Positions 1-6,918 of a stretch of 19,527 bases of DNA are shown one piece after another. How positions within the stretch are numbered: position 1 is the stretch's first letter; each line of letters starts with the position of its first letter. The notes below the pieces were generated by a model. It made no database searches and had not been told where the DNA came from. It worked only from the letters and a program-made list of their open reading frames with translations. The DNA comes from an uncultured Porphyromonadaceae bacterium. Lineage in GTDB: Bacteria; Bacteroidota; Bacteroidia; Bacteroidales; Muribaculaceae. A program made the position numbers and the translations under genes. The stretch lies in the NCBI GenBank assembly GCA_937901905.1, contig CALDIF010000012.1:1-19527 (forward strand), in the 5' to 3' direction.

Positions 1-287
1 GTAAACATACTGCGAGCATCGGCTCGACAACGATCAAGAATCTCCCGCACTTCTTTCACTCCACTCGTGACAGCACTCAAGGTGTAAAAGGGGACTTCGG
101 TTTGCTCCGCCACGATGCGTGCAAGAGTCGTTTTACCCACTCCGGGCGGCCCCCACATGATGAACGACGACACATTGCCGCTCTCTATCATTCGTCGCAA
201 CACCGCCCCTTCACCCACGAGATGTCGCTGACCGATGAACTCATCGAGATTGTGAGGTCGCAGTCGCTCTGCTAGAGGTTCGTACAT
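1..287 (-). CDS. rarA: Replication-associated recombination protein A (RarA/MgsA), N-terminal part
   Basis: AAA+ ATPase related to clamp loaders that acts at stalled replication forks. Only the first 95 residues are here; the gene runs off the left edge. Read on the minus strand, the protein begins MYEPLAERLRPHNLDEFIGQ, the typical RarA opening (LAxRxRPxxLdefiGQxHLvG), then HLVGEGAVLRRMIESG, then the Walker A motif GPPGVGKT at about residues 46-53, then TLARIVAE and the stretch FYTLSAVTSGVKEVREI, which matches the RarA segment after Walker A. The ATG at 285-287 is chosen because the homology starts there and it lies 11 nt after the stop of the upstream YbjN-like gene, so the two are probably cotranscribed. 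Family assignment is firm; Walker B and the C-terminal part cannot be checked. Confidence 0.93.
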   Translation of the reverse strand, partial: MYEPLAERLRPHNLDEFIGQRHLVGEGAVLRRMIESGNVSSFIMWGPPGVGKTTLARIVAEQTEVPFYTLSAVTSGVKEVREILDRCRADARSMF

Positions 288-298
288 CAGTCGGACGA

Positions 299-688
299 TT
301 AATCACGCTCGTCAACGCGACGATAAAACTCTTCGCGGGCACGACGCAGCAAACTCAGTGCACGTGGCATGAAGTCCTCCACCACGGGTGTGCTGTCGGC
401 AAGTATTTCAAATGCCACGTTAATAACGTCATCGTCAATATATGCTTTGACAACCTTGAACGAACTGTTCACATCGTTCATTGCATTGAATACTGTCAAT
501 CGCTCGCTCATTCCTCGTGGCATATCATAGATGCAAGGAATAACAAGTCTGAAGTATTGCTCATCGTTGTCATCATTAACAAACAGGTAGTCAAGATTAT
601 CTGACTTGAAGGCGATACCAAATTCGACCTCGCGGTAGTGTATATCACGAGATTTCAAAAAATCTATAACTAAACGGTATAAATCCAT
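299..688 (-). CDS. YbjN-like small acidic protein (type III secretion chaperone-like fold)
   Basis: A 129-residue soluble protein without signal peptide or membrane segment. The pattern resembles YbjN-domain proteins: an N-terminal helix (LYRLVIDFLKSRDIHYREVE), strands such as IAFKSDNLDYLFVNDD and YFRLVIPCIYDM, a central helix with a conserved-looking NAMNDVNSSFKVVKAYID, then strands VINVAFEILA and a C-terminal helix ALSLLRRAREEFYRRV. YbjN folds resemble type III secretion chaperones, and E. coli YbjN has been linked to stress and motility regulation; the biochemical role is not known. It lies 61 nt after the kinase-AAA+ gene and 11 nt before rarA on the same strand, so it may be cotranscribed with both. 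A chaperone or adaptor role for the kinase-AAA+ protein is inference from adjacency only. Confidence 0.75.
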   Translation of the reverse strand: MDLYRLVIDFLKSRDIHYREVEFGIAFKSDNLDYLFVNDDNDEQYFRLVIPCIYDMPRGMSERLTVFNAMNDVNSSFKVVKAYIDDDVINVAFEILADSTPVVEDFMPRALSLLRRAREEFYRRVDERD

Positions 689-749
689 TGTCTGTAATTA
701 TTACTGAACCGATTACCCCGACACACATGTTGACCGGCAGCGAACAATG

Positions 750-2555
750 TCACTTGAAACCGATGCGCGGAATTGAATTGCGATGTTCCACATCTTCCAT
801 CTTTTCGCGCAACTCTTCATATTCCTTGAGCAACTCGTTACGCACCGAGGGGTGTGTGGCTGCAATAGTTTTCTCAATCAATTCTTGAGTGATGTCCTCA
901 TCGTTGAAAGCCGCTATCATCGCAGCCTCGTTGACTACATAGGCGATATCGCTTGCCACATAGCCGTCGGCAAGGGTGGATAACTTCTCGCAGTCAATCT
1001 CTTTGCAGGGACGTCCCTTGAGGTATAACTCGAACATCTCCTTGCGAGCAACCGAGTCGGGCATGGGAACATAAACCATCTTGTCAATGCGCCCCGTACG
1101 CAGTACAGCCGGATCTATCTTGTCGGGACGATTGCTGGTCGCGATGACAAAGATACCACGTTTGGAACAGTTGTTCAATTGGGTGAGAAATTCATTCACC
1201 TCACCACCTTGATGTTCGCCACCCCAACCCGAACGATTGGGGACAAAAGCATCAAACTCATCGAAACACAACACAGTGGGCGCACTCTTCTCGGCTGTCT
1301 TGAACAGGTCGGCTATCTTGCCTTGAGTACCGTGTACATATATGGAACCGAGGTCACTCGCCTTGACCATGATGAAGTTAAAACCGGTTTCCTCGGCAAA
1401 CTTCTCGGCAAAGAAACTTTTGCCACAGCCCGGAGGACCGTACAACAACATTCCGTTAGGGGGCGTGATGCGATACTTTTGGCTACGTTCGGTGTCTTTT
1501 AGCACAAAGATAACCCGCTTTGCTAACATCTCTTTCAACTCCTGCATACCGGCGATGTCGGCAAAACCGTTACCCCCACCACGCTTGACGGTAACACCTG
1601 CCTCGGTGTCGGCATCACTATCGTTAGATTGTTTATTGCGAGGACTGTCATCTTTGCTGCGAGTGCGACTGCCCATACTACTTGGCGAACCTGACTGTGC
1701 TGTGCCGCGCTCTTCGAGGTCGGTCATTACTTGCGCCACACTGTCATATCGGTCACGTCCTTGTGCCATTAAACCGCGTTCAAGTATGCGTTTTAGGGGG
1801 TCGGGCAATCCGGCATTATCCAGTTTCAACTTGTGTTCGGCGCGTGCCTTCTTCACCGCTTTGATTTTGTCGGCACGACTCGCGTTCAAGTCGTATTGAG
1901 GATCCCACGGAGCTTTACCGAACAACATAGCATACAACACCGCTATTGCGCTGAAGATGTCCGAACGATCATTATACAAACCGGCGAAAGTTGAATTGGC
2001 GCAGTAACGCGGATCAAGGTCAGCAGTATCGAAACTTGGGTTGCCCGAACAACCGCGACCCACATGTCCCATGTCTATCAATTCGGGAATTCCTCCCGTC
2101 TTTTGACTCAACATGATGTTTTGCGGAGTGATGTCATTGTGCAACAAGTCACGATCGTGAAGGTACTTCAAACCCTCGAGTATACCTTTGAATATCTCGG
2201 TGGCCTCTTGTGGGGCAATGTGCCCATTGAGTTTAATTTTCTCATTCAACAATTCTCCGCTGAAGTAGACTGTTATCATGTATTGACATGCACCGTCGGC
2301 TGCAATAAATCGCCCTGAAGTGATGTAACTGATTATATTGGGGTGCTTTAAAGAGGCGCACTTTGCAATCTCGCTCACCTCTCCATTATCGTCAAGCAAG
2401 CGATCGGGCGTATTTTTAATGATGTATAATTTCAAGAAGTAGGGTGTATCATTCTCATCGGCAATTTTATAAGTTTCACAATAACTGTTTGCCTTGATGA
2501 GGTACACGACCTTATATTTGTTCTCGAACGCTTGTCCGTCTTTTAAAATGCTCAT
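750..2555 (-). CDS. Serine/threonine protein kinase-like domain fused to an FtsH/Cdc48-class AAA+ ATPase
   Basis: A 601-residue cytoplasmic protein. Residues about 13-280 form a protein kinase-like domain: possible VAIK lysine K42 (FLKLY), catalytic loop H139-N-D141-ITPQN146 (HND instead of HRD), metal-binding D161 in DMG instead of DFG, and the SDIFSAIAVLYAMLFGKAPW segment of helix F. The glycine-rich loop is poorly conserved (KANSYCETY). A Ser/Asn/Asp-rich linker (about 284-328) leads to an AAA+ domain: Walker A GPPGCGKS 373-380, Walker B VLCFDE 428-433, sensor-1 N475 (ATSN), and a second region of homology with arginines R486 and R489 (LRTGRIDK), the FtsH/Cdc48/spastin pattern. No FtsH-type HEXXH protease motif. 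The ATG at 2553-2555 is chosen: a longer reading from 2624 would begin inside the promoter at 2622-2654. The target is unknown; the kinase may be active or a pseudokinase sensor controlling the ATPase. Confidence 0.85.
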   Translation of the reverse strand: MSILKDGQAFENKYKVVYLIKANSYCETYKIADENDTPYFLKLYIIKNTPDRLLDDNGEVSEIAKCASLKHPNIISYITSGRFIAADGACQYMITVYFSGELLNEKIKLNGHIAPQEATEIFKGILEGLKYLHDRDLLHNDITPQNIMLSQKTGGIPELIDMGHVGRGCSGNPSFDTADLDPRYCANSTFAGLYNDRSDIFSAIAVLYAMLFGKAPWDPQYDLNASRADKIKAVKKARAEHKLKLDNAGLPDPLKRILERGLMAQGRDRYDSVAQVMTDLEERGTAQSGSPSSMGSRTRSKDDSPRNKQSNDSDADTEAGVTVKRGGGNGFADIAGMQELKEMLAKRVIFVLKDTERSQKYRITPPNGMLLYGPPGCGKSFFAEKFAEETGFNFIMVKASDLGSIYVHGTQGKIADLFKTAEKSAPTVLCFDEFDAFVPNRSGWGGEHQGGEVNEFLTQLNNCSKRGIFVIATSNRPDKIDPAVLRTGRIDKMVYVPMPDSVARKEMFELYLKGRPCKEIDCEKLSTLADGYVASDIAYVVNEAAMIAAFNDEDITQELIEKTIAATHPSVRNELLKEYEELREKMEDVEHRNSIPRIGFK

Positions 2556-2596
2556 TGGACGTTGTTTTTTGATTATCAATAAATTAATGCTATTTA

Positions 2597-2615
2597 GGAG
2601 TGATACCGCCACTCC
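2597..2615 (-). other. Hairpin at the 5' end of the kinase-AAA+ transcript
   Basis: GGAGTG (2597-2602) and CACTCC (2610-2615) are perfect 6-bp arms around a 7-nt loop. Given the promoter at 2622-2654, the transcript should begin at or near the outer edge of this hairpin, which would therefore form the extreme 5' end of the leader, about 40 nt before the start codon. Such 5'-terminal stems can protect mRNA; alternatively the repeat is an operator just downstream of the promoter. Visible in the sequence; function is inference. Confidence 0.5.
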
Positions 2616-2621
2616 AAAATG

Positions 2622-2654
2622 CAAATTTACATATTTTACGTCACTCGCTCCAAA
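2622..2654 (-). promoter_or_regulatory. Bacteroidota-type promoter for the kinase-AAA+ gene
   Basis: On the minus strand a TTTG (-33 element, 2651-2654) is followed after 21 nt by TAAATTTG (-7 element, 2622-2629), a full match to TTTG-N19-21-TAnnTTTG. It lies 66 nt upstream of the chosen ATG and separates this gene from GH53. Confidence 0.75.
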
Positions 2655-2729
2655 TATTTCTTATCAGTTTAATTTAATTAAGAGACATCAATCCGTTGTC
2701 AATTTGCTTACTGATCGGGCGTATTTCCG

Positions 2730-3728
2730 TTACTGTTTGAATGCGTCCATGATAACAGTGGGGCGATGATTTTCAAACGCGCCTAAAGGATATTGCCCTT
2801 CAGCCTCGGGAGCCCAATAGAAGACACCCAAGCAGTCGGTGCAGCGATTGCGTGCCGCATCAATAATCGCACTCAATATTTCCTTGCCCTCTATCGGATG
2901 TGCGGCTTCAACTCCTGTTTCGACAATCATCACAGGACAATCATAGAGTACACTCAAACGATTTGCGTTAGCCACAACTCCATCAATAGTTCCGGTCCAA
3001 TGGTCTTGCAGTCCCTCCTTAGCATCCCAATAAGGATATACACTCATTCCGATAATGTCAAACGGCACATTATTACTCTTTAATATGCCGAATATTCGGT
3101 CATACCGCTTGGCATCGCTACCACAATCCACATGAACAATCACCGCAGCATCGGGATACACGCTCTTAACAGCATCATATCCGGCACGTGTCAGTCCGGC
3201 ATATTGGTCAGGGTGGGTGCTTGCTCGACCGGTTTCCCACAAGAAACCGTCGGTCGTTTCATTGCCGACTTGAACCCAACGCACGTCAATACCATCACGT
3301 TTGAGAAGTGAAAGGACATCGACAGTATGTTTGGCAAGCGAGTCGCACATTGCCGTGTAGTCCAAGTCTTTCCACGCCTTGGGCGGATATTGCTTGCCGG
3401 GATCAGCCCACCAATCACTATAATGAAAATCAATCATGAGAGCCATGTTAAGATCGCGAGCCCTGCGTGCCATGACAAGAACATCGTCGGCTCCGCTCCA
3501 ACCGCCACGCGGATTGACCCAAACACGCAGTCTGATTGCATTGAGCCCCAATTCCTTCATCAATGCCGTGTTTTCGCGCGGTTCGCCGGCAGCGTTGTAC
3601 AACTGTTTGCCCATGTGTTCGAGCAATGTAGTACCACTGATGTCGGCACCCAGCCAAAACTCGCGTGCTCTGCAAGGCAACGCAAGTAGGATTAGGGTCA
3701 GTAGTGTTACGTTTGTCAGATTTTTCAT
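2730..3728 (-). CDS. Secreted GH53 arabinogalactan endo-beta-1,4-galactanase
   Basis: Hydrolyses beta-1,4-galactan chains, as in pectin type I arabinogalactan. The 332-residue protein has a signal peptide (MKNLTNVTLLTLILLALPCRA, cut near residue 21) and then one GH53 (beta/alpha)8 domain covering the rest: FWLGADISG at the start, LNAIRLRVWVNP, MIDFHYSDWWADPGKQ (family signature), acid/base E157 in VQVGNETTDG, IIGMSVYPYW, nucleophile E270 in IVETG, and GVFYWAPE near the end. The ATG at 3726-3728 is chosen because it gives a clean signal peptide; a longer reading would include the hairpin at 3743-3775. There is no lipobox, so the enzyme is likely periplasmic or exported. No SusC/SusD pair, sensor or other glycosidase lies nearby, unlike a usual polysaccharide utilisation locus. 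It follows the TPR gene but is separated from it by the hairpin. Confidence 0.93.
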   Translation of the reverse strand: MKNLTNVTLLTLILLALPCRAREFWLGADISGTTLLEHMGKQLYNAAGEPRENTALMKELGLNAIRLRVWVNPRGGWSGADDVLVMARRARDLNMALMIDFHYSDWWADPGKQYPPKAWKDLDYTAMCDSLAKHTVDVLSLLKRDGIDVRWVQVGNETTDGFLWETGRASTHPDQYAGLTRAGYDAVKSVYPDAAVIVHVDCGSDAKRYDRIFGILKSNNVPFDIIGMSVYPYWDAKEGLQDHWTGTIDGVVANANRLSVLYDCPVMIVETGVEAAHPIEGKEILSAIIDAARNRCTDCLGVFYWAPEAEGQYPLGAFENHRPTVIMDAFKQ

Positions 3729-3742
3729 GGTTTCGAAAATAG

Positions 3743-3775
3743 CACAGGGCGAATTGCTCGGCAATTCGCCCTGTG
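3743..3775 (-). terminator. 15-bp perfect hairpin after the TPR gene, just before GH53
   Basis: Arms CACAGGGCGAATTGC (3743-3757) and GCAATTCGCCCTGTG (3761-3775) pair perfectly around a 3-nt loop. On the minus strand the stem begins 19 nt after the TPR stop codon and ends 14 nt before the GH53 ATG, followed by CTATTTTCG, a weak U-tract. It is a likely intrinsic terminator, attenuator or mRNA-stabilising stem between the two genes. Confidence 0.7.
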
Positions 3776-3794
3776 ACAAATTATAAAGTTCATA

Positions 3795-5420
3795 TTATTT
3801 CAACGTATTGACATAGTTGCGCAAGTCATCGTTGTCGGGATCGTTCTCGAGCCACTTGATGTAGTACTCCTTGGCTGCGACCTTGTCACCACGGTTAGTG
3901 GCATCGGCAGCAAGATAGTTATAGGCATTGATATAATAAGTTGCATAACTGCTGCGATCTTCTTTCTGGTCAAGCAGGGCTACAAGGTTCTTATAGGCCT
4001 GCACGGCACCACCCTTATTCTCGCCCTCTTGGATCTTGGTGGCGCGTGCGATTTGGTAAACGATGCGAACGTTGTCGGGAACCAACTCATTCACATCATT
4101 AAGATACTTAAGAGCCTTGGAGGCATTCGAGGTGATGGTAGCACGGTCTTCCTCGGGAGTGGTGACGGCAATATTGAGATACTTCACAGCCATCTCGTAG
4201 AGGTCATTAGCCTTGCGGTTGGGGTGATTGACTACGTTGAGGTAAGTATCGGCTGCCTTGGAGTATTCGCCGGCTTCGGTGTACACGTCACTGAGCATAC
4301 GCATCATGTCCAAGTCATCACGATTGAGTTCGACGGCTGCCTCGTAAGCCTTGATAGCGTCGGCGTTGCGTCCCAATTTGGCTAAAGCCTCGGCGTATGC
4401 GGTATAGTCGTTAGCCGTGTAAGCGGCACCCTGCGGCACCGGAAGAGAGAAGAACTTATCGCCGGCTTCGGCGGCACCTTGCCAGTTCATCAACTTGTTC
4501 ATGTCAAGAACTTGCATACGACGCATGAAGAAGATCTTGCTGTCACCGGGTTGTAACTTGGAAATCAAACTTGTCGCGAGGTCGTAACTCTCTTGATATT
4601 TGTTGCCGAAGTACAACAACTGCACGTAACGAACTTCATCTTGAGCGAAGTGGTTAGGGTTCTTGATGTACTCGCCGTACGTCTCGGCTGCCTTGCTGCC
4701 TTGATTGTTGGCATAGTACTTCTCCGCCAACTCACGTTGCACCAATGCCGACCCGGGTTGCTTGGCGTTGAGTTCCTCAAGACGTTTGATAGCGAAGTCG
4801 GGGTTGACGTTAAAGTAGGTGTTGGCATATTTCACGTATGCTTCGATGTTGTTAGGATCGTAAGTGAAAGCCCATTCATATTGTGCTGCTGCCTCGCCCC
4901 ACTCTTTTTGGTCGGCGCGCATATCTCCGTCGAAGATGAACGAGTTGGGATCCTCTGCTTTCCACTTGCGAGCCTGATTGATCGACTTGGTGATGTCTTT
5001 AGCGTGACTTTGGGCATTGCCGGCATACATCGCTCGTGCAATCTCCATCTCAACGTAGCAGTCCTTCTTGGCAAGTTTGCGTGCCTGATCAAAAAATGTC
5101 TTGGGAGAAACACCCTTCTTGAGTGCCGATGCTCCTTGACCCACATAGTTGAGTGCACATGACGGATCGGAAGCGATACCTTGCTCGAAGAAACCGTCGG
5201 CAATTGCCTGCTTGCCCTCGCTCAAAGCGATTTGACCGAGGTAATAGTAGGCTTCAGCCTTGTTTGTGCCGGCAGCATTGAGGTTGCGCTCAAGCAACTC
5301 CTTGGCATTGTCAAGACGACCCACCTTGTAGTACTCGATGCCATCCTTGTAGCCTTGGGCAAGACCCTGAGTTGCCACAGCAAGCGACAACAGGGTAACA
5401 AGTAAAGAATTTTTCATCAT
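3795..5420 (-). CDS. Secreted tetratricopeptide repeat (TPR) protein
   Basis: A 541-residue protein with a signal peptide (MMKNSLLVTLLSLAVATQGLAQ, cut near residue 22), so probably periplasmic. The rest is built of helical TPR units, seen for example as GIEYYKVGRLDNAKELLERN, AEAYYYLGQIALSEGKQAIA, AAAQYEWAFTYDPNNIEAYV, YTAYAEALAKLGRNADAIKA, YEAAVELNRDDLDMMRMLSD, VYTEAGEYSKAADTYLNVV and the C-terminal AKEYYIKWLENDPDNDDLRN. TPRs bind other proteins; there is no catalytic motif. A second ATG sits one codon later, and either may be used. It lies 122 nt after a PstS-like lipoprotein gene on the same strand. I recall TPR and PstS-like proteins sitting together with ExbBD/TonB genes in other Bacteroidales; those genes are absent here. 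The partner and exact role are unknown. Confidence 0.88.
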   Translation of the reverse strand: MMKNSLLVTLLSLAVATQGLAQGYKDGIEYYKVGRLDNAKELLERNLNAAGTNKAEAYYYLGQIALSEGKQAIADGFFEQGIASDPSCALNYVGQGASALKKGVSPKTFFDQARKLAKKDCYVEMEIARAMYAGNAQSHAKDITKSINQARKWKAEDPNSFIFDGDMRADQKEWGEAAAQYEWAFTYDPNNIEAYVKYANTYFNVNPDFAIKRLEELNAKQPGSALVQRELAEKYYANNQGSKAAETYGEYIKNPNHFAQDEVRYVQLLYFGNKYQESYDLATSLISKLQPGDSKIFFMRRMQVLDMNKLMNWQGAAEAGDKFFSLPVPQGAAYTANDYTAYAEALAKLGRNADAIKAYEAAVELNRDDLDMMRMLSDVYTEAGEYSKAADTYLNVVNHPNRKANDLYEMAVKYLNIAVTTPEEDRATITSNASKALKYLNDVNELVPDNVRIVYQIARATKIQEGENKGGAVQAYKNLVALLDQKEDRSSYATYYINAYNYLAADATNRGDKVAAKEYYIKWLENDPDNDDLRNYVNTLK

Positions 5421-5489
5421 CGTTGTTTTCTTTAAAATATTAACATTCTGTTTTTACTCTCGGTTGTAGCATTGACGCGTTTAGTCCGA

Positions 5490-5521
5490 CAAAGTTTAAT
5501 TAACTCACGACCGTTAACTAA
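5490..5521 (-). promoter_or_regulatory. Possible weak promoter for the TPR gene
   Basis: On the minus strand TTAG (5518-5521) and AAACTTTG (5490-5497) are separated by 20 nt. Each deviates by one base from the Bacteroidota consensus TTTG and TAnnTTTG. Position, 69 nt before the start codon, is suitable, but the match is weak. Confidence 0.3.
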
Positions 5522-5542
5522 TTTTAGTATAACACACGTCAA

Positions 5543-6514
5543 TCATCTTACTGTTTCCACCACACGCACCGGCTCGGCAGCAGGCACCACACCGGTTTGT
5601 AAAATAATCTTTTGACCGATTACACCCGTTAAGAAGCTGAAGAAGCCATGATCGAGCGTTCCACCCGCCGATGCGTCAATGGCATAGATCTTGCGAGTGA
5701 GCGGATATTCACCGCTGTAGATGTAGGCCTGATAAGGCTTACGGGCAGTGATTACCGAGTCGGCGCGGAGGGCAATCACCTTGATGCGATTGGTGAAATC
5801 TATGTTAGATGGTGTTGTATCCTTGATTGATGCTATGCGCTCTTCCATAGTGGTCACGTTGCCGTTCATGTTACTTGCAATCCAACTCACACCCACCAAA
5901 CCAAGTGCATTGCGATGAGTCTGAACCGCGCGGAACACATCCTCGGTCGAACGTTGTGCAAAAACATGAGGTCCGAACTTGTTGCCGTTCATGAACTGAG
6001 ACTTCACGTAGTTCATCACTCCGGAACCCGAACCGTCAAATACCACTTGAATGCTGTCACGCTTGAAACGAGTGGGGTAGACGTCGCCCCAATACACGGC
6101 TTCGCCACGACAAATCTCACCCAATTCACCCACAGTCAACTCCTCAATGTTGTTATCGTTGTTGGCAATCACGGCAATGGCATCAACGGCGATGACACGC
6201 GAACGATGAGCACGACCTTGTTTTTGTAACAACTCGTGCTGCTCATCTGTCAAATCGCGTGTAGTCACGGCAAGATCGGTACCGCGATGCATCAGTGAAT
6301 CAATTGTGGCATTCTCGCTTGCATAGTTAACCATGATACTTGCATCGGGATAGGAATACTCAAACACCTCAACCTCTTGATCGAGAATGTTGCGAAACGA
6401 TTCCTCACAATAGATTTTTGCGATACCTTTAGTACTGGTATTGGTGGGAGTACCTGTACATGAGGTGAGCAACATCACAGATGTGCATGCGATTATCAGT
6501 GTAGATGCTTTCAT
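5543..6514 (-). CDS. PstS-like phosphate-binding-type lipoprotein
   Basis: A 323-residue predicted lipoprotein: signal peptide with lipobox LLTSC (Cys19), then a periplasmic type II substrate-binding fold of the PstS/PBP-like class. Recognisable features are IYCEESFRNIL (phosphate-binding proteins open similarly with a Gly/Ser loop), LAVTTRDLTDEQ, VIAVDAIAVIANNDN, LTVGELGEICRGEAVYWGDV, the GSGSG loop at 161-165 that in PstS contacts the anion, ALGLVGVSWIA, and YPLTRKIYAI followed by FFSFLTGVIGQKIILQTGVVPA, the usual PstS C-terminus. The start ATG overlaps the stop of the upstream small membrane protein (ATGA), showing translational coupling. No pstC, pstA, pstB or phoU is nearby, so it probably is not the binding protein of a classical Pst transporter. 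The ligand is not certain. Confidence 0.87.
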   Translation of the reverse strand: MKASTLIIACTSVMLLTSCTGTPTNTSTKGIAKIYCEESFRNILDQEVEVFEYSYPDASIMVNYASENATIDSLMHRGTDLAVTTRDLTDEQHELLQKQGRAHRSRVIAVDAIAVIANNDNNIEELTVGELGEICRGEAVYWGDVYPTRFKRDSIQVVFDGSGSGVMNYVKSQFMNGNKFGPHVFAQRSTEDVFRAVQTHRNALGLVGVSWIASNMNGNVTTMEERIASIKDTTPSNIDFTNRIKVIALRADSVITARKPYQAYIYSGEYPLTRKIYAIDASAGGTLDHGFFSFLTGVIGQKIILQTGVVPAAEPVRVVETVR

Positions 6515-6801
6515 TGTTTGGTGTCCTTATCATCATCGTTGTCACCGTAGGTGCCATAGCGATCTTCAAGGTCTTGGACACGGTAATAATCTTTCCCTGT
6601 CCATTGTCGATAACCGCGATAAACGCCGTAAACCGCGAACACCACCGCCATACCGTATCGCATCAATACCATGAAACGAGTGTTTGACCAATCGAAGAAA
6701 TTGATTGCAAGCAACACTGCCATGCCGAGGTAAACAAGCACCATGAAGATGCCGAATGTCAACCTGAGCCAATCGGTTAATGACAACTGTTTAAAATTCA
6801 T
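6511..6801 (-). CDS. Small membrane protein coupled to the PstS-like gene
   Basis: A 96-residue protein of unknown function with two hydrophobic segments: LRLTFGIFMVLVYLGMAVLLAINFF (about residues 11-36) and RYGMAVVFAVYGVYRGYRQW (about 47-67), then a charged tail with many Asp, Lys and Tyr (RVQDLEDRYGTYGDNDDDKD). It starts at the ATG at 6799-6801; a longer reading from a TTG at 6825 would begin at the expected transcription start of the promoter at 6830-6860 and is unlikely. The last codons overlap the PstS-like gene by 4 nt (ATGA), so the two products are probably made together and may act at the inner membrane as a pair. No known domain recognised. Confidence 0.8.
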   Translation of the reverse strand: MNFKQLSLTDWLRLTFGIFMVLVYLGMAVLLAINFFDWSNTRFMVLMRYGMAVVFAVYGVYRGYRQWTGKDYYRVQDLEDRYGTYGDNDDDKDTKQ

Positions 6802-6829
6802 TACTGAACAATGTTTGTTTTTCAACCCA

Positions 6830-6860
6830 CAAAGTTAACATTTCTTCGTGACACGACAAA
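6830..6860 (-). promoter_or_regulatory. Bacteroidota-type promoter for the small membrane protein / PstS-like operon
   Basis: On the minus strand TTTG (6857-6860) and TAACTTTG (6830-6837) are separated by 19 nt, a full consensus match, placed 28 nt upstream of the ATG at 6801. It lies just after the MFS terminator hairpin. Confidence 0.78.
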
Positions 6861-6863
6861 ATA

Positions 6864-6894
6864 AAAACGAAATTTGCGTTGCAAATTTCGTTTT
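6864..6894 (-). terminator. Intrinsic terminator after the MFS gene
   Basis: Arms AAAACGAAATTTGC (6864-6877) and GCAAATTTCGTTTT (6881-6894) form a 14-bp stem with a 3-nt loop, starting 24 nt after the MFS stop codon. On the minus strand the downstream arm ends in a run of five T, as in a rho-independent terminator. Confidence 0.8.
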
Positions 6895-6918
6895 AAAAGG
6901 TAATAGTGTAGCAACCTA

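Noticed and set aside
1342..1899. Plus-strand 185-codon open frame
   Set aside because: It lies fully inside the kinase-AAA+ gene on the other strand, whose motifs are clear; its protein has no recognisable pattern.
2556..2624. N-terminal extension of the kinase-AAA+ protein
   Set aside because: The extension would start inside the -7 element and cross the leader hairpin, so it cannot be translated from that promoter.
3729..3779. 17-residue N-terminal extension of the GH53 protein
   Set aside because: It would encode the terminator-like hairpin and bury the signal peptide; the ATG at 3728 is much better.
4593..5162. Plus-strand 189-codon open frame with hydrophobic stretches
   Set aside because: It is antisense to the TPR gene; the hydrophobic pattern comes from reading amphipathic TPR codons backwards.
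5500..5525. Palindromic GTTAAC/TTAATTAA stretch before the TPR gene
   Set aside because: Short A/T-rich palindromes without a consistent arm pair; likely chance in intergenic DNA.
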